Positions 9,008-17,529 of a stretch of DNA of 53,846 bases are shown here, piece after piece. Under the pieces are notes generated by a model that saw nothing but the letters and a program-made list of their open reading frames with translations, did no database searches and was not told where the DNA came from. The first letter of the stretch is position 1. Each line of letters starts with the position of its first letter. The position numbers and the translations under genes are program-made. The stretch comes from Enterococcus italicus DSM 15952 (GTDB taxonomy: Bacteria > Bacillota > Bacilli > Lactobacillales > Enterococcaceae), in NCBI RefSeq assembly GCF_000185365.1, contig NZ_GL622241.1, positions 488,512-542,357 of the forward strand, read 5' to 3'.

Positions 9008-10912
9008 ATGAACTTAAATCTAAAAGAAGATTTTTATCATTATGTCAACGGTGAATGGATTGAATCAGCCGTTATTCCAGCTGACAAACCCTCTACCGGT
9101 GGATTTCAAGATTTAGTATCAGAAATTGAAAAACTCTTAATGAAGACATTTGCTGAATGGGCAGCCAATCCTGAGACTGTTACTGATGCACATTTGCAAC
9201 ACGCAGTTGCATATTATCAATTGGCTACTGATTTTGCTGAGCGAGACCAACTAGCAGGGGAACCTGTCGCGCCACTCTTGGCACGAATCAAAGCAATCGA
9301 TAGCTTCCAAGAGTTAAATGAGCAACTAGGAGATTGGATTCTTGATGGCTTCCCGTTACCATTTGACTTTGGTGTTATGGCAGATATGAAGCACACTACT
9401 ACACATGCAGTGTATTTATCACCGACTTCGTTAATTTTGCCAGATAAAACGTACTATGCCGAAGACAATGAACAAGCTGATACGATGTTACAAAAGTTTT
9501 TTGAAACATCTAGCTTGCTTCTCCAAAAACTCGGTCACACACGCCCTGAAGCTGAAACTTTAGTCGAGCAAGCGATGGCATTTGACCGTTCTTTGGTGCC
9601 ATTTGTCAAAAGTGCAGAAGAAAATGCTGATTACAGTCTAATGTACAACCCTCGTTCATATGAAGAAGTCATCACATACTCTGATACGATTGATTTTGAC
9701 AAAGCATTTGCGGCAGTCTTACCAACAAAACCTGAACAAATCATTGTTTCAGAACCAACCTTTTTTGAATCCTTTAAAGAATTTGTCACCCAAGAGCAAT
9801 TCCCTTTACTAAAAAGCTGGCTGTATGTGATGACAAGCTTACAATATACTGACTATCTAAGTGACGATATTCGCGTCCTTGGTGGTGAATACGGTCGCTT
9901 CTTATCTGGTATTCAAGCAGCCAAAGAGCCAGTCAAAGCAGCTTATACCCTGGCATTTAATCAATTCAGCGCGCCAATCGGTGTTTACTATGGTCAAAAA
10001 TACTTTGGGCCAAAAGCCAAACAAAATGTCGAACATATGGTCCAAGCGATGGTGGATGTTTATAAAAATCGCTTAGAAACTAATACGTGGTTAAGTGAAG
10101 CTACCCGCAAACAAGCTGTAGTAAAACTAAATAAAATCGGCATTCATGTAGGCTATCCGGAAAGCATTCCAGCTGTTTACGATCACTACCAAACTGTAGC
10201 CAAAGAAGATGGTGGCTCATTCTTTAGTAATACCTTACACTTTAAACGTTTAGCCCGTGAAGACAACTTCAACAAACTAACAAAACCTGTTGACCGCAAA
10301 GAATGGGGCATGTCGGCAGCTACGGTCAATGCTTACTACAGTGGTCTAATGAATATTATCGTCTTCCCTGCTGCTATTTTACAAGCACCATTTTATAGCT
10401 TGACGCAATCAAGCAGTGCCAACTATGGCGGAATCGGTGCGGTGATTGCTCATGAAATTTCTCACGCCTTTGATAACAATGGGGCAAAATTTGATGAAAA
10501 CGGCAATTTGCATAACTGGTGGACCGCAGAAGATTTGGCCCAATTCCAATTACTTGCTCAAGCCATGATTGATGAATTTGACGGCATTGAGTTTGCTGGT
10601 GCCAAAGTAAATGGCAAATTAACCGTATCTGAAAATATCGCAGATGCTGGTGGGTTGAGTTGTGCACTGGAAGCAGCCAAAACTGAGCCAGACGTACAAC
10701 TTGCAGACTTCTTCACCAACTGGGCAAAAATTTGGCGCACCAAAGCGACCACGCAATACCAACAATTATTGCTAAATGTGGACGTACATGGTCCGGCCAA
10801 ACTACGCGCAAACATTCAACTACAAAACTTGGATGATTTTTATACCACGTTTGATATTCAACCTGGCGATGCCATGTATCGTGAGCCTGAAAATCGCGTG
10901 CATATCTGGTAA
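9008..10912 (+). CDS. pepO: M13 family endopeptidase PepO
   Basis: This neprilysin-type zinc metallopeptidase of 634 residues cleaves oligopeptides. The zinc site is clear: HEISH within AVIAHEISHAFDNNGA near residue 482, with the third ligand Glu in SENIADAGG about 60 residues later. The conserved NAYYSGLMNIIVFPAAILQ precedes it and a Trp-rich C-terminus follows. No signal peptide or N-terminal membrane anchor is present, as in lactococcal PepO, so it acts in the cytoplasm in peptide use. GTGAGGA precedes the ATG. The gene stands alone, with a promoter upstream and a terminator downstream. Confidence 0.95.
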   Translation: MNLNLKEDFYHYVNGEWIESAVIPADKPSTGGFQDLVSEIEKLLMKTFAEWAANPETVTDAHLQHAVAYYQLATDFAERDQLAGEPVAPLLARIKAIDSFQELNEQLGDWILDGFPLPFDFGVMADMKHTTTHAVYLSPTSLILPDKTYYAEDNEQADTMLQKFFETSSLLLQKLGHTRPEAETLVEQAMAFDRSLVPFVKSAEENADYSLMYNPRSYEEVITYSDTIDFDKAFAAVLPTKPEQIIVSEPTFFESFKEFVTQEQFPLLKSWLYVMTSLQYTDYLSDDIRVLGGEYGRFLSGIQAAKEPVKAAYTLAFNQFSAPIGVYYGQKYFGPKAKQNVEHMVQAMVDVYKNRLETNTWLSEATRKQAVVKLNKIGIHVGYPESIPAVYDHYQTVAKEDGGSFFSNTLHFKRLAREDNFNKLTKPVDRKEWGMSAATVNAYYSGLMNIIVFPAAILQAPFYSLTQSSSANYGGIGAVIAHEISHAFDNNGAKFDENGNLHNWWTAEDLAQFQLLAQAMIDEFDGIEFAGAKVNGKLTVSENIADAGGLSCALEAAKTEPDVQLADFFTNWAKIWRTKATTQYQQLLLNVDVHGPAKLRANIQLQNLDDFYTTFDIQPGDAMYREPENRVHIW

Positions 10913-10965
10913 AAGTCAAATAAACGAACACAGCTACTAAACCCAATAAGCGAATCAGAATTACT

Positions 10966-11008
10966 AAAAAAGCCATAAAATACCAAAATTGGATTTTATG
11001 GCTTTTTG
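10966..11008. terminator. Bidirectional terminator between pepO and mtnN
   Basis: A near-perfect stem (aaaaagccataaaat / attttatggcttttt) serves the convergent genes pepO and mtnN. Confidence 0.88.
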
Positions 11009-11056
11009 CTTGTCTGCGTTTATTGCTCGGAGCTGAGCGCTTTTGTCACAACCTTT

Positions 11057-11755
11057 TTATTTAGCTTGCATTTGAATATATTGTAAGACCATTTGAGCAG
11101 ATTGTTTGCCTACTTCGTCAATAAATTCGTCAAAGCTTTGGGTCGCTTGATGATCGGCTGTATCACTCATCGCACGGATAACGACAAATGGCACACCAAA
11201 TTGAAAGGCGGTTTGCGCAATCGCTGCGCCTTCCATTTCACAGGCAAGAGCGTCTGGAAAATGATGCAAGATCGTTTTGATTTTTTCTTCGCTATCAATA
11301 AATGCATCGCCGGTCACGATGAGCCCTTTTTTGCTGCTTAGCTTAGTCGCTGTCGCTGCCGCTGCAAAGTCCTCTACTAACGTCGCATCTGCTTCAAAAT
11401 ACAATGGCATACCTGCTGGCAACTGCCCATATTCATAGCCAAATCCAGTGACATCAACATCGTGATACGCCACTTTAGTCGACAATACGATGTCGCCCAC
11501 TGATAGACCAGCTCCGATGCCACCCGCTGAGCCAGTATTGATTAAAACATCCACCGCATATTTTTGAATTAATAAGCTAGCCGTAATCGATGCTGCGACT
11601 TTGCCGATACCTGATTCCACTACAATGACTTCTTGGTGATCAATTGTTCCTGCATAAAATTTTGCGTCTGCTTGTTCCCAGGCTTGCTCATTCACTAGTG
11701 CTTCACGTAGTACCTTAACTTCTTGTGCCATCGCACCAATAATTCCTATTTTCAT
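11057..11755 (-). CDS. mtnN: 5'-methylthioadenosine/S-adenosylhomocysteine nucleosidase
   Basis: The enzyme removes adenine from MTA and SAH, recycling methionine and feeding LuxS with S-ribosylhomocysteine. The 232-residue protein begins MKIGIIGAMAQEV with the catalytic acid Glu of that motif. It has the ribose-binding NTGSAGGIG, the CEMEGAAIAQTA block (Met-Glu contacts to the ribose) and VVIRAMSDTAD with the catalytic Asp. The start at 11755 has GGAGG five bases upstream. It is the last gene of the nudF operon, 19 bases after the small membrane protein gene. Confidence 0.95.
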   Translation of the reverse strand: MKIGIIGAMAQEVKVLREALVNEQAWEQADAKFYAGTIDHQEVIVVESGIGKVAASITASLLIQKYAVDVLINTGSAGGIGAGLSVGDIVLSTKVAYHDVDVTGFGYEYGQLPAGMPLYFEADATLVEDFAAAATATKLSSKKGLIVTGDAFIDSEEKIKTILHHFPDALACEMEGAAIAQTAFQFGVPFVVIRAMSDTADHQATQSFDEFIDEVGKQSAQMVLQYIQMQAK

Positions 11756-11774
11756 CGTTTCCTCCAAATATCAT

Positions 11775-12071
11775 TTACAAAAAGATAATAGCCAAATATA
11801 CCAAAACAATTAAAACCACCACAACGGCAATCGCCTTCCCTAAAAAGGAATTCATGCGACGCGACTTTTGATTTTCACCTGAGCGGGTCTTTTTCATTGG
11901 TTGCTTTTTTTTGTATTCTTTCCGATAGAAGCGATCGATTTCTTTTTCTCGTCGCTGGTGTTCTTTTTCGCTTGCTTTGAGTTGCTCTTTTTGCTGCTCT
12001 TTAAGCAAGCGCTCCTCGTCTTGACGCATTTGTCGTAACTGAGATCGAGTAAGCAAAGGTTTTTGAGTCAT
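11775..12071 (-). CDS. Small single-pass membrane protein, function unknown
   Basis: This is a 98-residue protein. The first 70 residues are extremely charged (Lys, Glu, Gln, Arg) and probably helical or coiled. A single C-terminal membrane segment (AIAVVVVLIVLVYLAIIFL) ends the chain, so the charged part most likely faces the cytoplasm. It sits 4 bases after nudF and 19 bases before mtnN, which indicates one transcript. I recall similar small proteins in this position in enterococci but know no function. There is no catalytic motif. Confidence 0.7.
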   Translation of the reverse strand: MTQKPLLTRSQLRQMRQDEERLLKEQQKEQLKASEKEHQRREKEIDRFYRKEYKKKQPMKKTRSGENQKSRRMNSFLGKAIAVVVVLIVLVYLAIIFL

Positions 12072-12075
12072 CTAC

Positions 12076-12639
12076 TTACCTACCTTTCAACATGCGCAGT
12101 TCCCAGTATGTTACGGCATAAATCGTCTTCGCATCGCAAATTGTTCCTTTTGCGATTTCATTTTTTGCCTCTGCTAACGTGAGTGCTACAACTGATAAAA
12201 ACTCATCATCATCTGCCGCAAGAGGATGTTTTGCTTTGTGCAATTGCTCTGCCCAATAGATTGTTAAAAATTCATTGGAGAACCCAGGTGTCGAATACAT
12301 GCCCACGACTTCTTCCCAGTGATCTGCTTGAAAGTCCGTCTCCTCTTCTAGCTCACGCTTAGCCGTACGTTCAGGGGTCTGCTCTTCACCAGGATCAATT
12401 TTGCCTGCTGGAATTTCTAACGTCATTTTTTCTAATGGTTTACGAAATTGCCAAACAAATACCATTCTTTCTTGGTCATCGACAGCCATGATTGCGACTG
12501 CACCATGATGAAAGACTAATTCTCTGGTGGCCATTTTGCCATTGGGTAAGCTGACGTCATCCACTACAAAATCAATAATGTTGCCGTGGAATAGTTCATT
12601 ACGTTTCATTGTTTTTTCTTCAAAATTTTTGCTGTCCAT
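12076..12639 (-). CDS. nudF: ADP-ribose pyrophosphatase, Nudix family
   Basis: This Nudix hydrolase probably cleaves ADP-ribose to AMP and ribose 5-phosphate. The 187-residue protein has the Nudix helix around residue 90 (EIPAGKIDPGEE then RELEEETDF). The distance between the two halves is two residues longer than the textbook pattern and the last Gly is replaced by Asp; the longer spacing is common in lactic acid bacteria. The following GMYSTPGFSNEFLTIY is typical of the ADP-ribose group. The ATG at 12639 with GAGGTGG upstream is preferred over a GTG at 12648. It is the first gene of the operon with the small membrane protein and mtnN. Confidence 0.9.
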   Translation of the reverse strand: MDSKNFEEKTMKRNELFHGNIIDFVVDDVSLPNGKMATRELVFHHGAVAIMAVDDQERMVFVWQFRKPLEKMTLEIPAGKIDPGEEQTPERTAKRELEEETDFQADHWEEVVGMYSTPGFSNEFLTIYWAEQLHKAKHPLAADDDEFLSVVALTLAEAKNEIAKGTICDAKTIYAVTYWELRMLKGR

Positions 12640-12695
12640 TTCTTCCACCTCATTTGTAAAATAGCAAGTTCTGATTTAATTGTCTATTCTTTTCT

Positions 12696-12704
12696 AGTGT
12701 ATCA
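12696..12704 (-). promoter_or_regulatory. Extended -10 promoter candidate for the nudF operon
   Basis: The minus strand reads TGATACACT about 57 bases before the nudF ATG. No -35 box is evident, so it would depend on the extended TG. Confidence 0.4.
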
Positions 12705-12836
12705 TAGAAAATTATGATTTTTGTAAATTATTCAAATCCATCTCAAGTCGGATACTCAAGTGATTCTCATCGTGTTAAAATACAAATAGAACGAACAAGT
12801 TTCCATTTTTGTTCAAACAATTCAGGAGGAACGGAA

Positions 12837-13475
12837 ATGAAAAAGAACCTAATATTTGGTATCTTCTTATTGATTATTGGCTTCCTATGCTTGACGATGC
12901 TGGCAGAAAAAAGTTTTTGGCTGATTGCCTTGTTTTTACTTGGCATCTATCTTGTCTATCGCGGCATCGCCGGTGGCAAGAGTGTAAAACAAAAGGCTCC
13001 CGCACTGTCAAAAGATCGCGAACGTTACTATCGCGAGACTGGGATGAACGCTCGTGAAATTGAGATATTTCGCGAAACCATGAATCAAACTAAAGCTGAC
13101 ATCGATCAGCTACAACAAAACTTCCAAGCAAATGCCAAGTTAAAAGCGATTGATTTGCGCCACAATACCGTCAAAGCAGCCAAAGCGCTATTTAAAGAAT
13201 TGGTGAAAGAACCACAAAAATTACATTACGCTAGCCACTTTCTTTACACTCATTTGCCAAACTTAGTTGATTTGACAAATAAATATATCGAAATTAGCGC
13301 TCATGAAATCAAATCAAAAGAAACCTATGATAAAATGGAAGAAAGCATTCTAGTCATTGACCAGATGGCTGCCTTGATTGCAAAAGATTACCAAAATTTC
13401 GTTTCAGACGACTTTGAAGATATCGACGTTGAGCTTTCATTAGCAAAACAAAGTATCAAAGAAGAAGCGAAATAG
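12837..13475 (+). CDS. xpaC: XpaC-like 5-bromo-4-chloroindolyl phosphate hydrolysis family protein
   Basis: This 212-residue protein has two closely spaced N-terminal membrane segments (residues 4-20 and 26-44, NLIFGIFLLIIGFLCL and FWLIALFLLGIYLVYRGI) and a long charged helical cytoplasmic domain. This is the layout of the XpaC family, which is regularly encoded next to telA. Despite the family name, enzymatic activity is not established. The ATG at 12837 has CAGGAGG upstream; the frame is open from 12714 but lacks a site there. telA follows 89 bases downstream past a hairpin. Confidence 0.82.
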   Translation: MKKNLIFGIFLLIIGFLCLTMLAEKSFWLIALFLLGIYLVYRGIAGGKSVKQKAPALSKDRERYYRETGMNAREIEIFRETMNQTKADIDQLQQNFQANAKLKAIDLRHNTVKAAKALFKELVKEPQKLHYASHFLYTHLPNLVDLTNKYIEISAHEIKSKETYDKMEESILVIDQMAALIAKDYQNFVSDDFEDIDVELSLAKQSIKEEAK

Positions 13476-13507
13476 CAGACTTCTCTTTTATCAGTGATTT
13501 TGCAAAG

Positions 13508-13534
13508 AATCTAGCTGATGGCTAGATTTTTTTG
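13508..13534 (+). terminator. Terminator or attenuator between xpaC and telA
   Basis: A perfect 8-base stem (aatctagc / gctagatt) with a T-run lies between two genes that normally form one operon. It may act as a partial terminator that sets their ratio. Confidence 0.7.
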
Positions 13535-13564
13535 CTCATATAAGACTATATAGGAGGTATTTCC

Positions 13565-14764
13565 ATGACAGATGAGCCAAACAAAACGACATTCGAAACA
13601 GATTCTTTAAATGATTTATTAGCGAACCCTTTTGAAACACCCGTCGATGCGCTAACTTCTAGCCAACAAGCAGATATTGATGCCTTGAAAAAACAAGAAA
13701 CTGCCCCACGTTTAATCGATCAATTGCCTTTAGAGCGCCAGCAACAAGCCAAAGAATTGGCCGATAAAATCGATGTAAACAATCAGCAAGCAGTCATTAC
13801 TTATGGCGCCAATGCCCAAACCAAATTAAGTGAATTCTCACAGTCGATGCTAAATCATGTTCAAGCAGCAGACATTGGTCCAGTCGGTGATTCTTTGACA
13901 GAGTTGATGTATCGCTTGCAAGAAGCCAATCCTGATGAATTACGCGCCGGCGAAGGAAATTTCTTCCAACGCATGTTTGGCAAAGTAAAACAGTCCATCT
14001 ATGAAACAACGGCTAAGTATCAAAAAATCGGCGCCCAAATCGATAAAGTTGCTGTCAAATTAACCAAAGAAAAAGATGGCCTCTTGCAAGACAATCTGAT
14101 GTTAGAACAATTGTATCAAAAAAACAAAGACTATTTCGATGCCTTGAACGTCTATATTGCCGCAGGTGAATTAAAGGTAGAAGAAATGCAACAAACAGTC
14201 ATTCCCGAAGCCTTAGCAAAAGCACAACAAACTGGCGACCAAATGGATGCTCAAATCGTCAATGACTACACACAATTTCTAGATCGCTTAGACAAACGAA
14301 CACATGACTTGCGCTTAGCTAGACAGATCACCATCCAGCAAGCACCTCAGATCCGCTTGATTCAAAATACCAACCAAGCGCTCGCTGAAAAAATCCAAGC
14401 ATCTGTTGCAACTGCGATTCCTTTGTGGAAGAACCAAGTTGTGATTGCTTTGACCTTATTGCGCCAAAAAGATGCTGTCACAGCACAACGACAAGTGTCT
14501 GAGACGACCAATGATCTCTTACGCAAAAATTCTGAGATGTTAAAAATTTCCGCTATTGAAACAGCGAAAGAAAATGAACGCGGCATTGTGGATATCGAAA
14601 CCTTGCAACAAACGCAAAATGACTTGATTGAAACCATTCAAGAAACCTTACGCATTCAACGAGAAGGAAAAGAAAAACGCCAACATGCCGAACTTGAACT
14701 TGGTGTGATGGAAAACGATCTAAAAGAAAAATTATTAGAATTAACGAGTCAACGTATCGACTAA
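13565..14764 (+). CDS. telA: TelA/KlaA toxic-anion resistance family protein
   Basis: This 399-residue, almost entirely helical cytoplasmic protein belongs to the TelA family, linked to tellurite and to cell-envelope stress resistance. Recognisable parts are the N-terminal low-complexity acidic segment and the central [20 protein letters not shown]. The long helices that follow are rich in Gln, Glu and Lys and carry [19 protein letters not shown] and [29 protein letters not shown] precedes the ATG. It pairs with xpaC upstream. The biochemical role is not known. Confidence 0.9.
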   Translation: MTDEPNKTTFETDSLNDLLANPFETPVDALTSSQQADIDALKKQETAPRLIDQLPLERQQQAKELADKIDVNNQQAVITYGANAQTKLSEFSQSMLNHVQAADIGPVGDSLTELMYRLQEANPDELRAGEGNFFQRMFGKVKQSIYETTAKYQKIGAQIDKVAVKLTKEKDGLLQDNLMLEQLYQKNKDYFDALNVYIAAGELKVEEMQQTVIPEALAKAQQTGDQMDAQIVNDYTQFLDRLDKRTHDLRLARQITIQQAPQIRLIQNTNQALAEKIQASVATAIPLWKNQVVIALTLLRQKDAVTAQRQVSETTNDLLRKNSEMLKISAIETAKENERGIVDIETLQQTQNDLIETIQETLRIQREGKEKRQHAELELGVMENDLKEKLLELTSQRID

Positions 14765-14797
14765 ACCTTTCAAAAACCTGAGATACAGCCGCAAAAA

Positions 14798-14860
14798 GCC
14801 AGAACATCCCGAAGTTATTTCTCAAACTTTCGGGTATTCTGGCTATTTGTTTACAGTTAC
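14798..14860. repeat. Dispersed hairpin repeat, copy 1, between convergent telA and the sensor kinase
   Basis: The core inverted repeat is agccagaacatcccgaagtt then aacttt-cgggtattctggct around an ATTTCTC loop. It shares core and loop with the copies at 24371-24455, 31272-31378, 35384-35463, 46911-46950, 52210-52355 and 53799-53846. It can act as a terminator for both convergent genes. A separate hairpin (atctctc / gagagat, about 14887-14910) adjoins the kinase stop. Confidence 0.75.
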
Positions 14861-14909
14861 TTGTCTTACCGTTTTCTTAACAGCACATCTCTCAATCTCT
14901 TAGGAGAGA

Positions 14910-15935
14910 TTACTTTTGCTCTTCGTAGTACGATAGTTGTGGAAAGTAAAGAGTAAATGTAGAACCCTGCCCGACTTGTGAAGCGACAGTTACTTCAATT
15001 CCCAATTTCTCTGATAGATTCTTTACTAAATACAAGCCTAATCCTGTCGAATGGACTTGAGCATTTCGTCCATTGGAACCAGTAAATCCTTTGTCAAAAA
15101 TACGCCGGCTATCTTCTGTAGGAATGCCTATGCCTGTATCCGTCAGGCTTAAGGACACGCCTTGTAAGTTTCTGGCAAGCTTGATCATGATTTGCCCATG
15201 ATTGGGGGTGTATTTGATGGCATTGGATAATAATTGTCGAAAAATAAACGCCACCCACTTGCCATCAGTCAGGACCAACTGATCATCGCCTTGTAATTCA
15301 AAGTGAATAGCTTTTTGAATAAAAAAGTTTGCTTGACTACGAATGACCGGCTGAATGGCTTCTTTCAGTGAAGTCTCTTGAATAAGGTAATCTTTGGAAA
15401 AACTATCCAACCGTGCGACATATAAGACTTGTTCCACATAGTCGTTCATTCGGTCAAGCTCATTTTCGATCGCCAAAAATTTCGCATCTGGCAAATCAAA
15501 TTCCACTGATTGGAGAAGCAATTTTGTCGCTGCAAGTGGTACTTTGATTTCATGGGCCCAAGAATCAATGTAATCTTTTTGTTCTTCCTGGCTGCGGATG
15601 ACTTGTTGCATGGTCTCTTGGTGCTCGCGCAATAGCTGATTCATATACGCTTGTTGCACTCGCTCTTCTTCCGTTTTCGCACCCGTGACATAATCTTGAA
15701 GCAAGCTGTCATTTGATGTACATGTAATCTTAGCCCACCACTTGCGCTTCAATGAGTAATAAATAGCTTGAAATCCTACCAGCAATACTCCTTCTAGAAA
15801 GAACAAATACCCCACAACACTCCAACGAAATGGATAATTAGGTGTCAGCCATAAGACAAAGACCGTCAATGCCATAAACACAATCCAAGCCAAATACAAC
15901 AGCCACTGGTCCTTTAAAAATTTTCTAATTGTCAT
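14910..15935 (-). CDS. Intramembrane-sensing histidine kinase, BceS-like
   Basis: This 341-residue sensor kinase has two N-terminal membrane helices joined by only about ten residues (LTPNYPFRWS). Such kinases usually sense through a partner ABC transporter. The phospho-accepting His lies in SWAHEIKVPLAATK near residue 140. The N, G1 and G2 boxes follow (LLSNAIKYTP, LTDTGIGIP and STGLGLYLVKNL). The ATG at 15935 with GAGGTG upstream is preferred; a GTG at 15947 would overlap the regulator stop by four bases. No BceAB-type transporter adjoins, so its partner is encoded elsewhere, as in the enterococcal SapRS arrangement I remember. Confidence 0.88.
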   Translation of the reverse strand: MTIRKFLKDQWLLYLAWIVFMALTVFVLWLTPNYPFRWSVVGYLFFLEGVLLVGFQAIYYSLKRKWWAKITCTSNDSLLQDYVTGAKTEEERVQQAYMNQLLREHQETMQQVIRSQEEQKDYIDSWAHEIKVPLAATKLLLQSVEFDLPDAKFLAIENELDRMNDYVEQVLYVARLDSFSKDYLIQETSLKEAIQPVIRSQANFFIQKAIHFELQGDDQLVLTDGKWVAFIFRQLLSNAIKYTPNHGQIMIKLARNLQGVSLSLTDTGIGIPTEDSRRIFDKGFTGSNGRNAQVHSTGLGLYLVKNLSEKLGIEVTVASQVGQGSTFTLYFPQLSYYEEQK

Positions 15936-15943
15936 ATCGCACC

Positions 15944-16618
15944 TCACGGAATGATATATCCTTGTCCGACCTTCGTTTCAATATAATTTTGGACACCAGC
16001 TTGTTCAATCTTGCGTCGCAGCCGATTGATATTGACCGTTAACGTATTGTCATCGACAAAGCGTTCATCGTCCCATAGTGCTCGTAATAATTTTTCCCGA
16101 CTCAAAATTTTGCCGTGGTTTTTCATCAAAATAAATAATAATCGGTACTCATTTTTACTTAGATCAACTAATGTGCCATTAATTTCTACACTACTATTTT
16201 CCACATTTAAAACAAGTCCATTGTGAGTAAAAGTTTCTTGTGTGCCTTTGACGTAATTATACGAGCGTCGTAACAAAGCATTTATTTTGGCAACGAGCAC
16301 ATCCAATTCAAATGGCTTTGTGACAAAATCATCGCCACCCATATTCATCGCCATAATCATATCCATGTTGGTATTGCGACTGGAGATAAAAATAATCGGT
16401 ACGTTTGATACTTCGCGAATTTTTTGACACCAATAAAACCCATCAAACACAGGTAAATTAATATCTAATAAAACGAGCTGCGGCGCTTGTGATTGAAAAT
16501 CTTCGAAGACTTCTTGAAAATCTGTTGACCCAAATGTCTCAAATTGCCACTTTTGAAGTTCTTCGCTGATGAGTTGCCTAATGACCGCTTCATCCTCAAC
16601 AATCATTATCTTAGCCAT
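15944..16618 (-). CDS. OmpR-family response regulator, BceR-like
   Basis: This 224-residue regulator has a receiver domain with the acidic pocket (IMIVEDEAV), the phospho-accepting Asp in LVLLDINLPVFDG near residue 54, and Lys in FVTKPFE. A winged-helix DNA-binding domain follows (LSKNEYRLLFILMKNHGKIL and DDNTLTVNINRLRRKIEQAG). AAGGAGG precedes the ATG. The kinase gene follows immediately. Its targets are probably antimicrobial-peptide resistance transporters, inferred from the kinase type; none is visible in the window. Confidence 0.92.
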   Translation of the reverse strand: MAKIMIVEDEAVIRQLISEELQKWQFETFGSTDFQEVFEDFQSQAPQLVLLDINLPVFDGFYWCQKIREVSNVPIIFISSRNTNMDMIMAMNMGGDDFVTKPFELDVLVAKINALLRRSYNYVKGTQETFTHNGLVLNVENSSVEINGTLVDLSKNEYRLLFILMKNHGKILSREKLLRALWDDERFVDDNTLTVNINRLRRKIEQAGVQNYIETKVGQGYIIP

Positions 16619-16684
16619 AAGTACGCCTCCTTCTTCTTTCTTTCACTTTACCAAATATTGCACCAATTCACCATGATAATTATC

Positions 16685-16740
16685 GAAAAAAAATTGCCAT
16701 CTACTACAACCGAATGGTGGCTGTCATGTAGATAGCAATT
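16685..16740 (-). terminator. Terminator after nagB
   Basis: The minus strand reads aattgctatctac, a 28-base loop that itself contains a small fold, then gtagatggcaatt followed by a T-run. It begins 3 bases after the nagB stop. Confidence 0.85.
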
Positions 16741-16743
16741 CTT

Positions 16744-17451
16744 TTATTTGGTTAGTTCACTGGCAGCTTGTTCATCAACAATAACAATCACATTAGGATG
16801 CATCTGTAAGACACTGGCGGGTAACTGCTCAGTCACTGGTCCTTCAATCATTTTCGCTACTGCTGCTGCTTTTTCCTTCCCAAAGGCCATTAAGATGATT
16901 TGTTTACTTTTCAAAATAGACGCAATCCCCATGGACAATGCATGTGTCGGTACTTCTTCGATGGAATCAAAGTAGCGTTTATTGGCCTCAATCGTTGAAT
17001 CCGTCAGTGCAACAACATGCGTCTGTACATCAAAAGAAGTCCCTGGTTCATTGAAACCGATGTGACCATTGCGCCCAATCCCAAGTACTTGCAGATCAAT
17101 AGGGTGTTGGGCAATGATGTCATTATAGCGAGCACATTCTTCATCCAAATCTTTGGCCTGTCCATTTGGTACGAACGTTTCCTTAAATGGCTTTTTATTA
17201 AATAAGTGCTCATTCATGAAGTAGCGATAGCTTTGCGGATTTTCACCACTCAATCCGACATATTCATCTAAATTAACCGAAGTCAGATGAGAGAAATCGA
17301 GTGCACTTGTAACCATTTCTTGGTAGAGGGTGACGGGTGTACTCCCTGTCGCTAACCCTAGCGTCGTAATTCCTTTGTCCATCGCTTCTTTTAATTGTGC
17401 GAAAGCTTGTTTGCCGCCTTCTTGTGCATGTTTCACTTGAATGACTTTCAT
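16744..17451 (-). CDS. nagB: Glucosamine-6-phosphate deaminase
   Basis: NagB converts glucosamine 6-phosphate to fructose 6-phosphate and ammonia, the entry of amino sugars into glycolysis. The 235-residue protein is the short Gram-positive form without the C-terminal allosteric extension. Its motifs are [13 protein letters not shown] (phosphate loop), VNLDEYVGL with the catalytic Asp, and [15 protein letters not shown] with the Asp/His dyad region. The ribosome site is unusual, a run of G (GGGGGGCG) ten bases before the ATG. A GntR-type palindrome covers the promoter just upstream. Confidence 0.95.
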   Translation of the reverse strand: MKVIQVKHAQEGGKQAFAQLKEAMDKGITTLGLATGSTPVTLYQEMVTSALDFSHLTSVNLDEYVGLSGENPQSYRYFMNEHLFNKKPFKETFVPNGQAKDLDEECARYNDIIAQHPIDLQVLGIGRNGHIGFNEPGTSFDVQTHVVALTDSTIEANKRYFDSIEEVPTHALSMGIASILKSKQIILMAFGKEKAAAVAKMIEGPVTEQLPASVLQMHPNVIVIVDEQAASELTK

Positions 17452-17465
17452 TTGTAACGCCCCCC

Positions 17466-17485
17466 TATTTGGTATATACCAAATA
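17466..17485. promoter_or_regulatory. Perfect 20-base palindrome, NagR/YvoA-type operator for nagB
   Basis: The site TATTTGGTATATACCAAATA is fully symmetric and contains the GGTATATACC core typical of GntR/HutC regulators such as NagR (YvoA), which respond to glucosamine or N-acetylglucosamine phosphates. It overlaps the -10 box of nagB, so a bound repressor would block RNA polymerase. The regulator gene is not in the window. Confidence 0.8.
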
Positions 17486-17510
17486 TACCACGAAAAAGAG
17501 TGCTGCGCAA
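17482..17510 (-). promoter_or_regulatory. Promoter of nagB
   Basis: On the minus strand TTGCGC (17510-17505) and TATATT (17487-17482) are separated by 17 bases. The -10 box shares four bases with the operator palindrome. Confidence 0.6.
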
Positions 17511-17529
17511 GAAATGTCTATACCAATTT

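Noticed and set aside
10713-10976. 87-codon minus-strand frame with a hydrophobic start, antisense to pepO
   Set aside because: It is antisense to the conserved end of pepO, overlaps the terminator and has no ribosome site.
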